Of a DNA stretch of 64,000 nucleotides, positions 9,781-19,100 are shown one piece after another. Numbering within the stretch: position 1 is the stretch's first letter; each line of letters starts with the position of its first letter. Position numbers and translations under genes: made by a program. The DNA is taken from contig NZ_CP012099.1 of assembly GCF_001182785.1 (NCBI RefSeq), positions 4,710,501-4,774,500 on the forward strand, read 5' to 3'. Source of the stretch: Bacillus thuringiensis. GTDB taxonomy: Bacteria > Bacillota > Bacilli > Bacillales > Bacillaceae_G. The notes beneath the pieces are model-generated. The model ran no database searches and was not told the origin of the DNA. It worked only from the letters and a program-made list of their open reading frames with translations.

Positions 9781-9900
9781 AGTGAAACTTTAATCAGCCC
9801 TCACCAATCGAGCGTTTACGGGCAACCCCACCTCACTTCTTTGCTTCCACTGAATTTTGAGGTGTGGGTCTTACTGCCCGACAAATAGCAGGATAAACAA
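9780..9900. repeat. bcr-like dispersed repeat, copy A
   Basis: Starts with AGTGAAACTTTAATCAG at the cdaS stop codon, followed by CCCTCACCAATCGAGCG and a long hairpin in which GGGCAACCCCACCTCA pairs with TGAGGTGTGGGT...TGCCC, ending in ATAGCAGGATAAA. Shares blocks with four other intergenic sites in this window. Confidence 0.7.
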
Positions 9901-9912
9901 ACCTATAAAAAA

Positions 9913-9944
9913 GAAGACTGTTCCAAAATATTGGAACAGTCTTC
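9913..9944 (-). terminator. Terminator of pepA
   Basis: GAAGACTGTTCCAA / TTGGAACAGTCTTC with an AATA loop, and TTTTTTA on the minus-strand 3' side. Confidence 0.88.
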
Positions 9945-9954
9945 ACTTATACTC

Positions 9955-11439
9955 TTATTCTTCTCCGAAACGCTCCACAAGTGTTGCAAGTGTACGTACC
10001 ATTGCACCAGTTGCTCCAGCTGGACCTAAGTCGTGCGCGCCTTTTGTTTCTGATGTTCCAGCGATATCTAAGTGTACCCACGGTGTATCTTCAGCGAATT
10101 CGCCTAGGAATGTACCTGCCATAACCGCATGTCCTTCACGGCCTGGTGAGTTATTTAAATCAGCAAACTTACTGTTTCTCACACGTTCTTTATCGCGATC
10201 AAAAATCGGTAGTTGCCAAATTGGTTCATCTGTTTCCATAGAAGCCTCTAGCACTTGCTCAAATAACTCTTCATTATTTGTCATTGCGCCTGTCGTATTG
10301 TTTCCAAGTGCAACAATTACACCGCCTGTTAATGTTGCAACATCAACAAGGTAGTTCGCACCAAGTTTTTTCGCATACGTAATACCATCAGCTAAAGCTA
10401 GACGACCTTCTGCATCCGTATTTAACACTTCAATTGTTTTTCCACTCATAGATGTGATTACATCGTCTGGCTTAAATGCCGTACCACTTACAACGTTATC
10501 AGTTGAAGGAATAACAGCGATCACATTTTGTTCTGGGCGCAGTTCTCCGATAATTTCCATCGCACCTAATACAGCAGCTGCACCGCCCATATCACCTTTC
10601 ATACCAACCATGCCTTCACGTGGTTTTAAAGAATAACCACCTGTATCGTATGTAATACCTTTTCCAACGAATCCAATGACATCTGTCCACTCTTCTTTTC
10701 CTTTATAAATAAGAGCAATCATTTTTGGTGGCTCTACACTACCTTGGTTTACTGCAAGTAACGCACCCATACCAAGATCTTCCATCTCTTCTTTCTCAAG
10801 AACTTTATAGTCCATATCATACTTCTCCGCTAACTCAACAGCATACTCAGCAAGCTTCGTCGCTGTTAATACGTTTGGTGGCATATTTACAAGTGTACGA
10901 GCTGAATTTGTTGCACGTCCATGTACGTAGCCAACTGTTAATGCGGCTTCAATTTCTTGTGCATCTTCCGCTGTAATAGCCGTGAACTTCTCTAACTCTA
11001 CACGATCCTTTTTATCTGATTTATACGTTTGTAACTCATATGTACCAAGACCTTGTACCTCTGCTGCAATATGAGCGACATCAATCGCGTCTAATTTCTC
11101 TGTTACGAAAGAATCAAGTAAGATTGCTGCATCTTGTACTTTTGCTGCTTGTAATGTTTTAAACGCTTTTCCAAGAGCCACACGTAACGTTTCTGTCGTA
11201 TAAGACTCTTTCTTGCCTAAACCAACAAAGTAATAACGTTTCACATTTGTTTTTCCTAAGCTATGTACTTTCGAAATGGCCTTTTTCTTCGTAGATAATT
11301 CTTTCTCTTCTAGTAAAACTTGTAATTGTCCTTCAAACGCTTTGTCCAGTTCTTGTACAAAACTACTCATTTTCTCTTCTTCAAATAAAGCGACAATTAC
11401 TGCTTCATGACTTGCTAATTCTTTTTGTACTTGAAACAT
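9955..11439 (-). CDS. pepA: Leucyl aminopeptidase (M17)
   Basis: Zinc/manganese exopeptidase removing N-terminal residues, a cytoplasmic hexamer in known relatives. It has 494 aa. The N-terminal regulatory domain is about 1-165. The catalytic domain carries the metal and active-site motifs [27 protein letters not shown] and the M17 signature [12 protein letters not shown]. The start ATG at 11439 has AGGGGGTCTGAAC before it. It corresponds to yuiE in B. subtilis, which is likewise next to the yuiC-yuiB genes. Confidence 0.95.
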   Translation of the reverse strand: MFQVQKELASHEAVIVALFEEEKMSSFVQELDKAFEGQLQVLLEEKELSTKKKAISKVHSLGKTNVKRYYFVGLGKKESYTTETLRVALGKAFKTLQAAKVQDAAILLDSFVTEKLDAIDVAHIAAEVQGLGTYELQTYKSDKKDRVELEKFTAITAEDAQEIEAALTVGYVHGRATNSARTLVNMPPNVLTATKLAEYAVELAEKYDMDYKVLEKEEMEDLGMGALLAVNQGSVEPPKMIALIYKGKEEWTDVIGFVGKGITYDTGGYSLKPREGMVGMKGDMGGAAAVLGAMEIIGELRPEQNVIAVIPSTDNVVSGTAFKPDDVITSMSGKTIEVLNTDAEGRLALADGITYAKKLGANYLVDVATLTGGVIVALGNNTTGAMTNNEELFEQVLEASMETDEPIWQLPIFDRDKERVRNSKFADLNNSPGREGHAVMAGTFLGEFAEDTPWVHLDIAGTSETKGAHDLGPAGATGAMVRTLATLVERFGEE

Positions 11440-11554
11440 GTTCAGACCCCCTAAATTTCTCTACCACCATTATAACTTTATTTTCGATAAAATGCGACAA
11501 TTCTAACTACAGTTATATGACGTGTAAAATCTCCTCTATTATGAAATAAGCCAA

Positions 11555-11586
11555 GAAAAAAAGTCTAGCGTAATTACGACTAGACT
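11555..11586 (-). terminator. Terminator of yuiC
   Basis: AGTCTAG / CTAGACT outer stem around the palindrome CGTAATTACG, with T7 on the minus strand; overlaps the yuiC stop. Confidence 0.8.
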
Positions 11587-12211
11587 ATCTTTGTTTTAAA
11601 TATTGACCACGAAACACTTGCATCGTTTCGTCTTGATTTAACATCGTTAGCTCTTCTTCTGTAAACTTACCATTTCCTACTTTTACTACATACACATTTA
11701 CTTTTTTCTTACCCCATTGGCTATAAACATCTTTCACCGTATCATAATATAAATCAAGACGGTTTCCTTTTATTGCTCCGCCTTTATCAGCTACTACACC
11801 ATACCCATAACCTGGCACGAAGAGAATCGTTCCAATCGGGAATACGCGTAAGTCCGCAGCAATTGTGGAATATAAATCCCTTTTCACTTTAACACCTGAA
11901 TATGTAATACCATACTCTGGATGCCCTGGCCTCTTACCTGTTGACTCAATCCCCGATGTATAACCTGTTGCAGTCATTTCAATTGAACGATATTTAGACC
12001 AGTCGTTTGCCTGCTCTAAAGCATTTATCACTTCTTTACTCGGAGCAACATCTCTCTTAACTTCTGCTGCATGTACTTCTTTTGCACTCATTCCTTCATA
12101 TGTCTTTACAATCTCTAATAAAGAAACTCCTGTGAAAGCCTTCCATGTTACGCATAATGCAAATGCAAGTAAACAAGTCATCATAATGCGAATACAATAT
12201 CGTTTTAACAT
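11585..12211 (-). CDS. yuiC: 3D-domain cell-wall protein YuiC-like
   Basis: About 208 aa from the ATG at 12211, with one N-terminal membrane anchor or signal (residues 5-25), a linker, and a C-terminal 3D (three-aspartate) domain, roughly residues 95-185. Motifs: [33 protein letters not shown] and [19 protein letters not shown]. The 3D domain shares its fold with MltA and resuscitation-promoting lytic transglycosylases, so peptidoglycan cleavage is the expected role. The frame extends 11 codons upstream, but the only Shine-Dalgarno (GAAGGAG) fits ATG 12211, although with a long 14-base spacing. Confidence 0.85.
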   Translation of the reverse strand: MLKRYCIRIMMTCLLAFALCVTWKAFTGVSLLEIVKTYEGMSAKEVHAAEVKRDVAPSKEVINALEQANDWSKYRSIEMTATGYTSGIESTGKRPGHPEYGITYSGVKVKRDLYSTIAADLRVFPIGTILFVPGYGYGVVADKGGAIKGNRLDLYYDTVKDVYSQWGKKKVNVYVVKVGNGKFTEEELTMLNQDETMQVFRGQYLKQR

Positions 12212-12269
12212 TTTTATATTCCACACTCCTTCATCGTTAATCATTCCCTATACGATGAAGGAATATGCA

Positions 12270-12299
12270 AAAAAATAATCTCCAACTTAGTTGGAGATT
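12270..12299 (-). terminator. Terminator of the NUDIX-yuiB unit
   Basis: AATCTCCAA / TTGGAGATT around CTTAG with a T7 tail on the minus strand; overlaps the yuiB stop codon. Confidence 0.85.
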
Positions 12300-12615
12300 A
12301 AAACATTTGATATCCGCTTTTCCGAAGTTTCTTGATCACAACTCCTGCTAAAGCAGCCCCTACTAATCCAGTAGATAGAATAAACATGTCTGCTTGTCCT
12401 AAGTGCGATACACTTGTCCCAAATGAAGAAAATGTTTCTTTCGGCTTTGAAAAATAATCCCACATACTCGCTTTATTAATAATAAGCATACAAACAATCG
12501 GATACACAATAACCATTACCCATGTAGCCCGTAAAATCATGTTGAGTAAAAATCCAATTCCAAAGAACAAAATAAAGAATAACATCATTGAAATAAGTAG
12601 TACCGGTATACTCAC
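12298..12615 (-). CDS. yuiB: YuiB-like small membrane protein
   Basis: A 105-aa protein with two N-terminal membrane helices, a central soluble loop (KASMWDYFSKPKETFSSFGTS) and one C-terminal helix ending in KKLRKSGYQMF. Length and position between yuiC and the yum genes match B. subtilis YuiB, function unknown. Its start codon overlaps the stop of the upstream NUDIX gene (ATGA), so the two are translationally coupled. Confidence 0.8.
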   Translation of the reverse strand: MSIPVLLISMMLFFILFFGIGFLLNMILRATWVMVIVYPIVCMLIINKASMWDYFSKPKETFSSFGTSVSHLGQADMFILSTGLVGAALAGVVIKKLRKSGYQMF

Positions 12616-13118
12616 TCTTTTTCCCTCTCCTTCGCACGTGCCGTAAATACGTGATAGGCTGTATAACCAAATGGTTCTCCTGGATTTAATGTTTTGTCCA
12701 CTTCAAGATGTAGTTCTGATCTTCCTTCTAACAAATATTTAATAAGTACAGACGTATTCGGATCGTCCGCAATCTTATCTGGATGTAAGAACGCCACTTC
12801 AGACAATTCTTTCTCCTGTACAATAATATTTTCTCCTTCAGGCTCCAAAAGGAAAATAATCATATTATCACTAATTTCATCACGAATAACACCCGATCGA
12901 ACACCAATGATCCCCTTCACATGAGCGAAAATGCCTGTCTCTTCTAACACTTCGCGTTTCACAGCTTCATCAACTGTCTCACCTTCATTTACAAAACCAG
13001 CCGGTAAAGACCATTTCCCTTTTAATCCACTGTATTTCTTCTTAACGAATAGCCACCTGCCATCTTTTGTAGCTACTAGGCCACTAACAGCTAACCATAC
13101 TTTCCCGCGCTTCCCCAT
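12612..13118 (-). CDS. NUDIX hydrolase
   Basis: A 168-aa single-domain NUDIX pyrophosphohydrolase. The Nudix box GFVNEGETVDEAVKREVLEE followed by TG is complete (G-x5-E-x7-REVLEETG). The N-terminus WLAVSGLVATKDGRWLFVKKKYSGLKGKWSLPAG is the usual beta-strand region. The substrate cannot be deduced; relatives act on nucleoside diphosphates, dinucleotides or CoA. It is coupled to yuiB by a 4-base overlap. The ATG at 13118 has GGAGGAGGATGCATC in front. Confidence 0.92.
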   Translation of the reverse strand: MGKRGKVWLAVSGLVATKDGRWLFVKKKYSGLKGKWSLPAGFVNEGETVDEAVKREVLEETGIFAHVKGIIGVRSGVIRDEISDNMIIFLLEPEGENIIVQEKELSEVAFLHPDKIADDPNTSVLIKYLLEGRSELHLEVDKTLNPGEPFGYTAYHVFTARAKEREKE

Positions 13119-13433
13119 GATGCATCCTCCTCCATCCGAACGGACAGAATATTCTTTCTTTTCTATATATTATACTATACTTTTTAATTCGCTGTGAAAT
13201 TTCCTTTTTTCAAAAAGTAAAAAAACCCATTTTGTCGATATACTGTTAACAAAAAAATATCAAGATGCAGGAATGTAATTATGAAGAAAATAAAACATTG
13301 GATTCATTCATTTCATGATACGGTAATGTTCAAAAAAAACATTTCTCCATCTTCGTATCGCTATATCGAAAACATATATTATATAAAAAAAGCAGAAACA
13401 GCGCTTAGCCGTTTCTGCTTTTTCTACTATATA
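13119..13433. other. Intergenic region with a terminator and no convincing gene
   Basis: AT-rich. It holds the upstream region of the NUDIX gene at its left end and the yumB terminator at its right end. A 55-codon frame at 13281-13448 runs through that terminator and is judged spurious. Nothing else is recognised. Confidence 0.6.
13385..13425 (-). terminator. Terminator of yumB
   Basis: AAAAAGCAGAAAC-rich stem: AGCAGAAACAGC / GCCGTTTCTGCT around GCTTA, flanked by A7 and T5. Confidence 0.85.
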
Positions 13434-14642
13434 TTAAAAGAACTTTAATTTACCTTTTTTAAGAACTAATAAAGGTCCACCTAATAAGAATAGGTAGCGG
13501 TTATCGATTACTTTCTTCATGAAAGAAGCTTTCCAACCTGTTAACTTTTTACCCATAACAACGCCCATTGCATCGTCATGACCTAAAGAACATACAGATC
13601 CTTTATTATCGAATGCGAATTTTTTCATTTCGCCCTTGCCACGAACTAATACAGTTAAGTTGTGTGCAATGTTGTAACCTTGTTGAATTGCAATTTGTGC
13701 TGTTGGTGGATAAGGACGGTTAATTTCTTCGTTAATGATTAACGCCGCATCACCAACCATGAATACCTCTTCGTATCCTGGAGCGTGCATGTACTCATCA
13801 ACTTTTACACGTCCGCGCATTGCTTCAAAACCAGACTCTTCCACAATACCATTACCACGAACACCTGCAGCCCAAACTACTGTTTCAGACTTAATTAATT
13901 CAGTATCATCGCCATTTGCAACGATAATACCTTCTTCAGTTGCTTCTTTAATTGCTGTACCGATGCGGAATTCTACACCTTTTTTCTCAAGTTGTTTTAC
14001 AGCATATTCTACTAATGCTGGATCGAAACCTGGAAGTGCTGTTGGAGCAGCTTCTACACAGATGATACGTGCTTTTTCACGTGGTACATTGTACTGTTTG
14101 CAAAGTTCAGGAACACGGTTTGCAAGCTCACCTACGTACTCGATACCAGTGAATCCAGCACCACCAACAACGATTGTTACTAACTCATCGCGCTTCTCAT
14201 CTGCATATTTAGCGAAACTAGCTTCCATATGCTCACGAATTTCACGAGTTGCATTAATGTTAGCGATTGAGAATGCATGCTCTTTTAATCCTGTAATTCC
14301 GAATGTTTCTGATTCGAAACCAAGACCGATTACTAAGTAGTCATACTCTAACTCGCCGTCTTTTAAGATAATGCGTTTTTCAGCAGCTTTAATTTCTACT
14401 ACTGTGTCTTGTACAAAGTTCACTTTATTTGTATCAATAACGTCTTGAATATCTAGACAGATTTTTTCATCTTGTAATGTACCAGCTGCGCTCTCGTGTA
14501 ACCAAGTCGCTTGATAGTGATAGCTGTTGTTGTTTACTAACGTAATTTCAGCTTCATTTACAGATAATGCTTTTTGCAGACGAACAGTCGTAATCATCCC
14601 GCCATAACCTGCACCTAAAACTACGATTTTTGGAGTCTTCAC
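13434..14642 (-). CDS. yumB: Type II NADH dehydrogenase (YumB-like)
   Basis: A single-subunit, non-proton-pumping NADH:quinone oxidoreductase on the inner face of the membrane. About 402 aa from the GTG at 14642 (AAAGGGTTGTGATTTG before it); the frame runs 30 codons further upstream but without a ribosome site. FAD-binding GxGxxG is [14 protein letters not shown]; the NADH site is [17 protein letters not shown]. The second FAD motif is VFMVGDAA, and [15 protein letters not shown] follows as in Ndh. The C-terminal amphipathic, basic tail (KKGKLKFF) suits membrane binding. A Rex-like operator overlies its promoter. Confidence 0.92.
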   Translation of the reverse strand: MKTPKIVVLGAGYGGMITTVRLQKALSVNEAEITLVNNNSYHYQATWLHESAAGTLQDEKICLDIQDVIDTNKVNFVQDTVVEIKAAEKRIILKDGELEYDYLVIGLGFESETFGITGLKEHAFSIANINATREIREHMEASFAKYADEKRDELVTIVVGGAGFTGIEYVGELANRVPELCKQYNVPREKARIICVEAAPTALPGFDPALVEYAVKQLEKKGVEFRIGTAIKEATEEGIIVANGDDTELIKSETVVWAAGVRGNGIVEESGFEAMRGRVKVDEYMHAPGYEEVFMVGDAALIINEEINRPYPPTAQIAIQQGYNIAHNLTVLVRGKGEMKKFAFDNKGSVCSLGHDDAMGVVMGKKLTGWKASFMKKVIDNRYLFLLGGPLLVLKKGKLKFF

Positions 14643-14713
14643 CAAATCACAACCCTTTTCTTTATATAATAGTAATGAGAAATAATACCAAGTACTAAAA
14701 ACTCTATTTGTCA

Positions 14714-14737
14714 AGAATGTGGAATTTATCACATTCT
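14714..14737 (-). promoter_or_regulatory. Rex-like redox operator
   Basis: Inverted repeat AGAATGTG, 8 bp, CACATTCT. Inside it, TGTGATAAATTCCACA matches the Rex pattern TGTGA-N6-TCACA at nine of ten fixed bases. It overlaps the yumB -10 box. Confidence 0.6.
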
Positions 14738-14760
14738 ATATCATAACAAAACGCAGTCAA
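14733..14760 (-). promoter_or_regulatory. yumB promoter
   Basis: On the minus strand TTGACT (14760-14755), 16-bp spacer, TAGAAT (14738-14733). Confidence 0.7.
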
Positions 14761-15097
14761 AAAATCGTACGAATTTTGTCATAGAAATTTAACATAATAC
14801 TTCCCTATATTAGTCGGTTTTATTCCAGAATTCAAGCGTCTGGAGAATTATCAATATTTTAAAATAACATAGCGTTTTCAAGGGTTTTTCAGCCTTTTTT
14901 TCATGTATTTTCCTTTCTGTATATTTTATACAATAAAAAAGAACCTACGCGAAAACTTACACACAATTCAGTCGTTTTCAGGAGTATTATGAACTCAAAT
15001 ATGCTATCATTTATTTGAAAGTGTCATCATTTGCAGGATTTTCGTGTACATATGAACAATATATGAAATCAATATCAAAATTCCATCTATAGGGGGA
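14761..15097. other. Intergenic region between the divergent yumB and yumC
   Basis: About 340 bases, AT-rich, with the remaining upstream DNA of both genes. Contains C/T-rich runs (CAGCCTTTTTTTCATG) but no open frame with a ribosome site and no clear hairpin. The yumC promoter could not be set with confidence. Confidence 0.5.
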
Positions 15098-15103
15098 ATG
15101 AAA

Positions 15104-16093
15104 GTGGCAGAAAATCAAAAAGTTTACGACATAACAATTATTGGTGGTGGTCCAACAGGACTATTCACAGCATTTTATGGCGGGATGAGACAAGCAAGTG
15201 TAAAAATCATTGAAAGCTTACCTCAACTTGGAGGACAATTATCCGCACTCTACCCTGAAAAATACATTTATGATGTAGCTGGATTTCCAAAAGTGCGCGC
15301 ACAAGAATTAGTTGATAACTTAAAAGAGCAAATGAAGAAATTTGATCCAACCATTTGCTTAGAAGAAGCTGTTGATACGCTTGAAAAACAAGCTGATGGT
15401 GTATTTAAACTGGTTACGAATAAACAAACTCACTATTCTAAATCAGTCATTATTACTGCCGGCAATGGTGCTTTCCAACCACGCCGCTTAGAATTAGAAG
15501 GTACAGCAAAATACGAAAAGAAAAACTTACATTATTTCGTTGATGATATGAATAAATTTGCTGGCAAGCGCGTCGTAGTATTTGGCGGTGGCGACTCAGC
15601 AGTAGACTGGACGATGATGTTAGACCCGATTGCTGACAAAGTTACAATCGTTCATCGCCGTGATAAATTCCGCGCACATGAACATAGCGTCGAAAACTTA
15701 ATGAATTCTCGTGCAGAAGTAAGTACACCGTATGTTCCAGTTGAACTCATTGGTGATGACAAAATTGAACAAGTTGTTCTTCAGCACGTAAAAACTGAAG
15801 AAAAGGTTATCATCGATGTTGACGACGTAATTGTAAACTACGGCTTCGTTTCCTCTCTTGGTCCAATTAAAAACTGGGGCTTAGATATACAAAAAAATAG
15901 CATCCTTGTAAATTCAAAAATGGAAACAAATATTCCTGGCATTTACGCTGCTGGTGACATTTGTACATATGAAGGAAAAGTAAAACTCATTGCTTGCGGC
16001 TTTGGCGAAGCACCGACAGCAGTAAACAATGCAAAAGCTTACTTCGATCCAAATGCAAAACTTCAACCGATGCATAGCTCAAGTATGTTTTAA
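15104..16093 (+). CDS. yumC: Ferredoxin-NADP+ reductase, thioredoxin-reductase-like (YumC/FNR2)
   Basis: About 329 aa flavoprotein that transfers electrons between NADPH and ferredoxin or flavodoxin. FAD motif [44 protein letters not shown] motif [13 protein letters not shown] followed by [10 protein letters not shown], and the second FAD motif [14 protein letters not shown]. The CxxC of thioredoxin reductases is absent, which defines this FNR class. AGGGGGA touches the ATG at 15098, so the GTG at 15104 is better spaced; both give nearly the same protein. In Bacillus it sits beside yumB, as here. Confidence 0.93.
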   Translation: MAENQKVYDITIIGGGPTGLFTAFYGGMRQASVKIIESLPQLGGQLSALYPEKYIYDVAGFPKVRAQELVDNLKEQMKKFDPTICLEEAVDTLEKQADGVFKLVTNKQTHYSKSVIITAGNGAFQPRRLELEGTAKYEKKNLHYFVDDMNKFAGKRVVVFGGGDSAVDWTMMLDPIADKVTIVHRRDKFRAHEHSVENLMNSRAEVSTPYVPVELIGDDKIEQVVLQHVKTEEKVIIDVDDVIVNYGFVSSLGPIKNWGLDIQKNSILVNSKMETNIPGIYAAGDICTYEGKVKLIACGFGEAPTAVNNAKAYFDPNAKLQPMHSSSMF

Positions 16094-16105
16094 TATGAAA
16101 AAAAT

Positions 16106-16150
16106 AAAAGCACAATGAGTTCGATAAACTATCGAACTCATTGTGCTTTT
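16106..16150. terminator. Bidirectional terminator between yumC and the giant adhesin gene
   Basis: A perfect 21-bp stem: AAAAGCACAATGAGTTCGAT(A) / complement, with an AAC loop. Confidence 0.95.
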
Positions 16151-16162
16151 CGTCTAAAAAAA

Positions 16163-19100
16163 TTATTGTTTTCTTCTTCTACCTAATACGAATAATACTC
16201 CGCCAACTAAGAATGAAATTCCCGCACCAACTGACATCATCCATGAATGTGCTGCCCCTGTTTTCGGTAATTCTTTTTCTACTTTTACTTGCGGTTCTTT
16301 AATTAACTTTTCAAGTTTTACTTCCGGTTCTTCCGGTTTCACTTCTGGCTCCTTCGGCTCTTTTAGATCCTCCGGTTTCACTTCTGGTTCCTTCGGGTCT
16401 TTCAGATCCTCCGGTTTCACTTCTGGCTCCTTCGGCTCTTTCGGGTCTTCCGGTTTCACTTCTGGCTCCTTCGGCTCTTTCGGGTCTTCCGGTTTCACTT
16501 CTGGTTCCTTCGGCTCTTTCGGATCCTCCGGTTTCACTTCTGGTTCCTTCGGGTCTTTCAGATCCTCCGGTTTCACTTCTGGCTCCTTCGGCTCTTTCGG
16601 GTCTTCCGGTTTCACTTCTGGTTCCTTCGGCTCTTTCGGGTCTTCCGGTTTCACTTCTGGTTCCTTCGGGTCTTTCGGATCCTCCGGTTTCACTTCTGGT
16701 TCCTTCGGCTCTTTCAGATCCTCCGGTTTCACTTCTGGCTCCTTCGGCTCTTTCGGGTCTTCCGGTTTCACTTCTGGTTCCTTCGGGTCTTTCGGGTCTT
16801 CCGGTTTCACTTCTGGTTCCTTCGGGTCTTTCGGATCCTCTGGTTTCACTTCTGGTTCCTTCGGGTCTTTCGGGTCTTTCGGTTCTTTCGGTTCTTTCGG
16901 GTCTTCCGGTTTCACTTCTGGTTCTTTCGGATCTTCCGGTTTCACTTCTGGTTCCTTCGGGTCTTTCGGATCCTCTGGTTTCACTTCTGGTTCCTTCGGG
17001 TCTTTCGGTATCTTAAAATCTTCTTTTGTTTTCGGTAAAATTGTAACTGTAGGCTCAAGTGGTGGATTTATTCTATCGTCCACTACTGCTTTATTTGTTA
17101 TCCCTTTACTTGGTGCTGCTTTTACCTTCGCTTTAAAAATAATACTACGTTCTTTCGTATCTGTAATTTCTAGATACTTCGCTATTACTTTTCCAAACTC
17201 CATTTTTAACTCTACTGGATTTGGCTCAGCCCCTTCAAATCTAATGCTATCTTGCACGTACTCTAAACCGGCTGGAATTTCATCTTCTACCTTTACCTCA
17301 GCTAATTTTCCGTTTTCTACCGTATTTTCAAAGCTAATTCGGTATTCGATTTCTTCTCCTAGCTTCGGTTCTTTATTACTTACTGTCTTCGTTGCTTTTA
17401 ACTTACCAGCTTTATATTCTGGCTTTATTGTCGCTGTCGGTTCCATAACTGGATGATTTGGGTCATCTACGTGAATAATCGCTTTATTTGTTATTTCCTC
17501 TCCAACTTTTACTGATTCTTTTACCCTTACTTTAAAGATGATACTTCTTTCTTTCGTATCCGTAATTTCTGGATACTTCACTGTTACTTTTCCATTCTCA
17601 ACTTTAAGTTCTGTTGGTACAGGCTTATCACCTACGGCCTTCAGACTATCTTTCACATACTCTAAACCAGACGGAATTTCATCTTCAATCTTTACATCAA
17701 CTAACTTTCCGCCATCTACTGTGCCGTTAAAAGTAATTCGATATTCGATTTCTTCCCCTAGCTTTGGTTCATGATTACTTACTTCTTTCCTTGCCTCTAG
17801 TTTCCCATCTTTATATTGCGGTGTAATTGGTATAAGTGACTCAACTGGTGGATTTGTCGGATTATTATCATCCACAACCGCCTTGTTTATAATTTCTTTT
17901 CCTACTTGTACCGTTTCTTGTACTTTCGCTTTAAAGATGATACTTCTTTTTTTCGTATCCGTAATTTCTGGATACTTTGCTGTTACTTTTCCATTCTCAA
18001 CTTTAAGTTCTACTGGATTTGGTTCCGGCCCATCAGACTTTATACTATCCTGTACGTATTCTAAACCGGCTGGAATTTCATCTTCTACCTTTACCTCAGC
18101 TAATTTTCCGTTTTCTACCGTATTTTCAAAACTAATTCGATATTCTACTTCTTCTCCTAACTTCGGTTCATGGTTGCTTACTGTTTTTTCTGCTTGTAAT
18201 GCACCAGCTTTATATTGAGGCTGTATAGCGACATTCGGTTTCTCTGGTGGATTTATAGTATCTTCCACAACCGCCGTATTCACAATCGCTTCGCCAATTT
18301 TAGCTTTTTCTTTCACTTTTACTTTAAAGACGATGCTTCTTTCTTTCATATCCGTAATTTCTGGATATTCTGCGAGTACTGTGCCGTTTTTCACTTTTAC
18401 ATGCAACGGTTTTGGATTATCCCCCTCAGCTCTTTCGCTACCTTCTACAAACTCTAAACTGTTTGGTAATTCATCCTTAATTTTCACCTTCGCTACTTTT
18501 CCATGCTCTACTACGTTACGGAACGTAATTCGATACTCTACTTCTTCTCCTAATTTTGGAGCTGGGTTATTTACTGTTTTCTCCGCTTTTATTTTTCCAT
18601 TCTTATACTCCGGTGTAATAATCGCTTCTGGTTTTTGCGGAGGATTCTTTGGATTATCATCATCCACAATTGCCGTATTCACGATTTTCTTACCGACTTT
18701 TACTGCTTCCGTTACTTTTACCTTAAAGCGAATACTACGCTCAGTTGTATCAGTAATATTTTCATACTTCGCTGTGATTTTTCCAGCCTCTTCTTTTAGC
18801 TCTACTGGATTCGGTTCATTACCTTCTGCTTTTAAACTGTCCTTTACATACTCTAATCCATTTGGTAGTTGATCCTCGATTTTCATCTCGGCTAACTTTC
18901 CGTTTTCTACCGTATTTTTAAAACTAATTCGGTACTCTACTTCTTCTCCTAGCTTTGGATCTTTTTTGCTTACCTTTTTATTAGCTTTAAATTTACCAGC
19001 TTTATGCTGCGGTGTAATATCTACTTCCGGTCGCTCTGGTGGATTTTTTGTATCATCAACAATTGCTTTATTTACAATTGCTTTGTCCACTTCAACAGAA

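Noticed and set aside
9857..10354. 165-codon plus-strand frame opposite pepA
   Set aside because: Antisense shadow of a well-supported gene, with no ribosome site.
13281..13448. 55-codon frame with AGGA upstream of its ATG
   Set aside because: It runs through the yumB terminator hairpin and ends at the opposite gene's stop; the composition is not protein-like.
16328..17010. Array of short direct repeats considered as CRISPR
   Set aside because: The units are contiguous 39-bp coding repeats without spacers and translate to a Pro-rich stalk.
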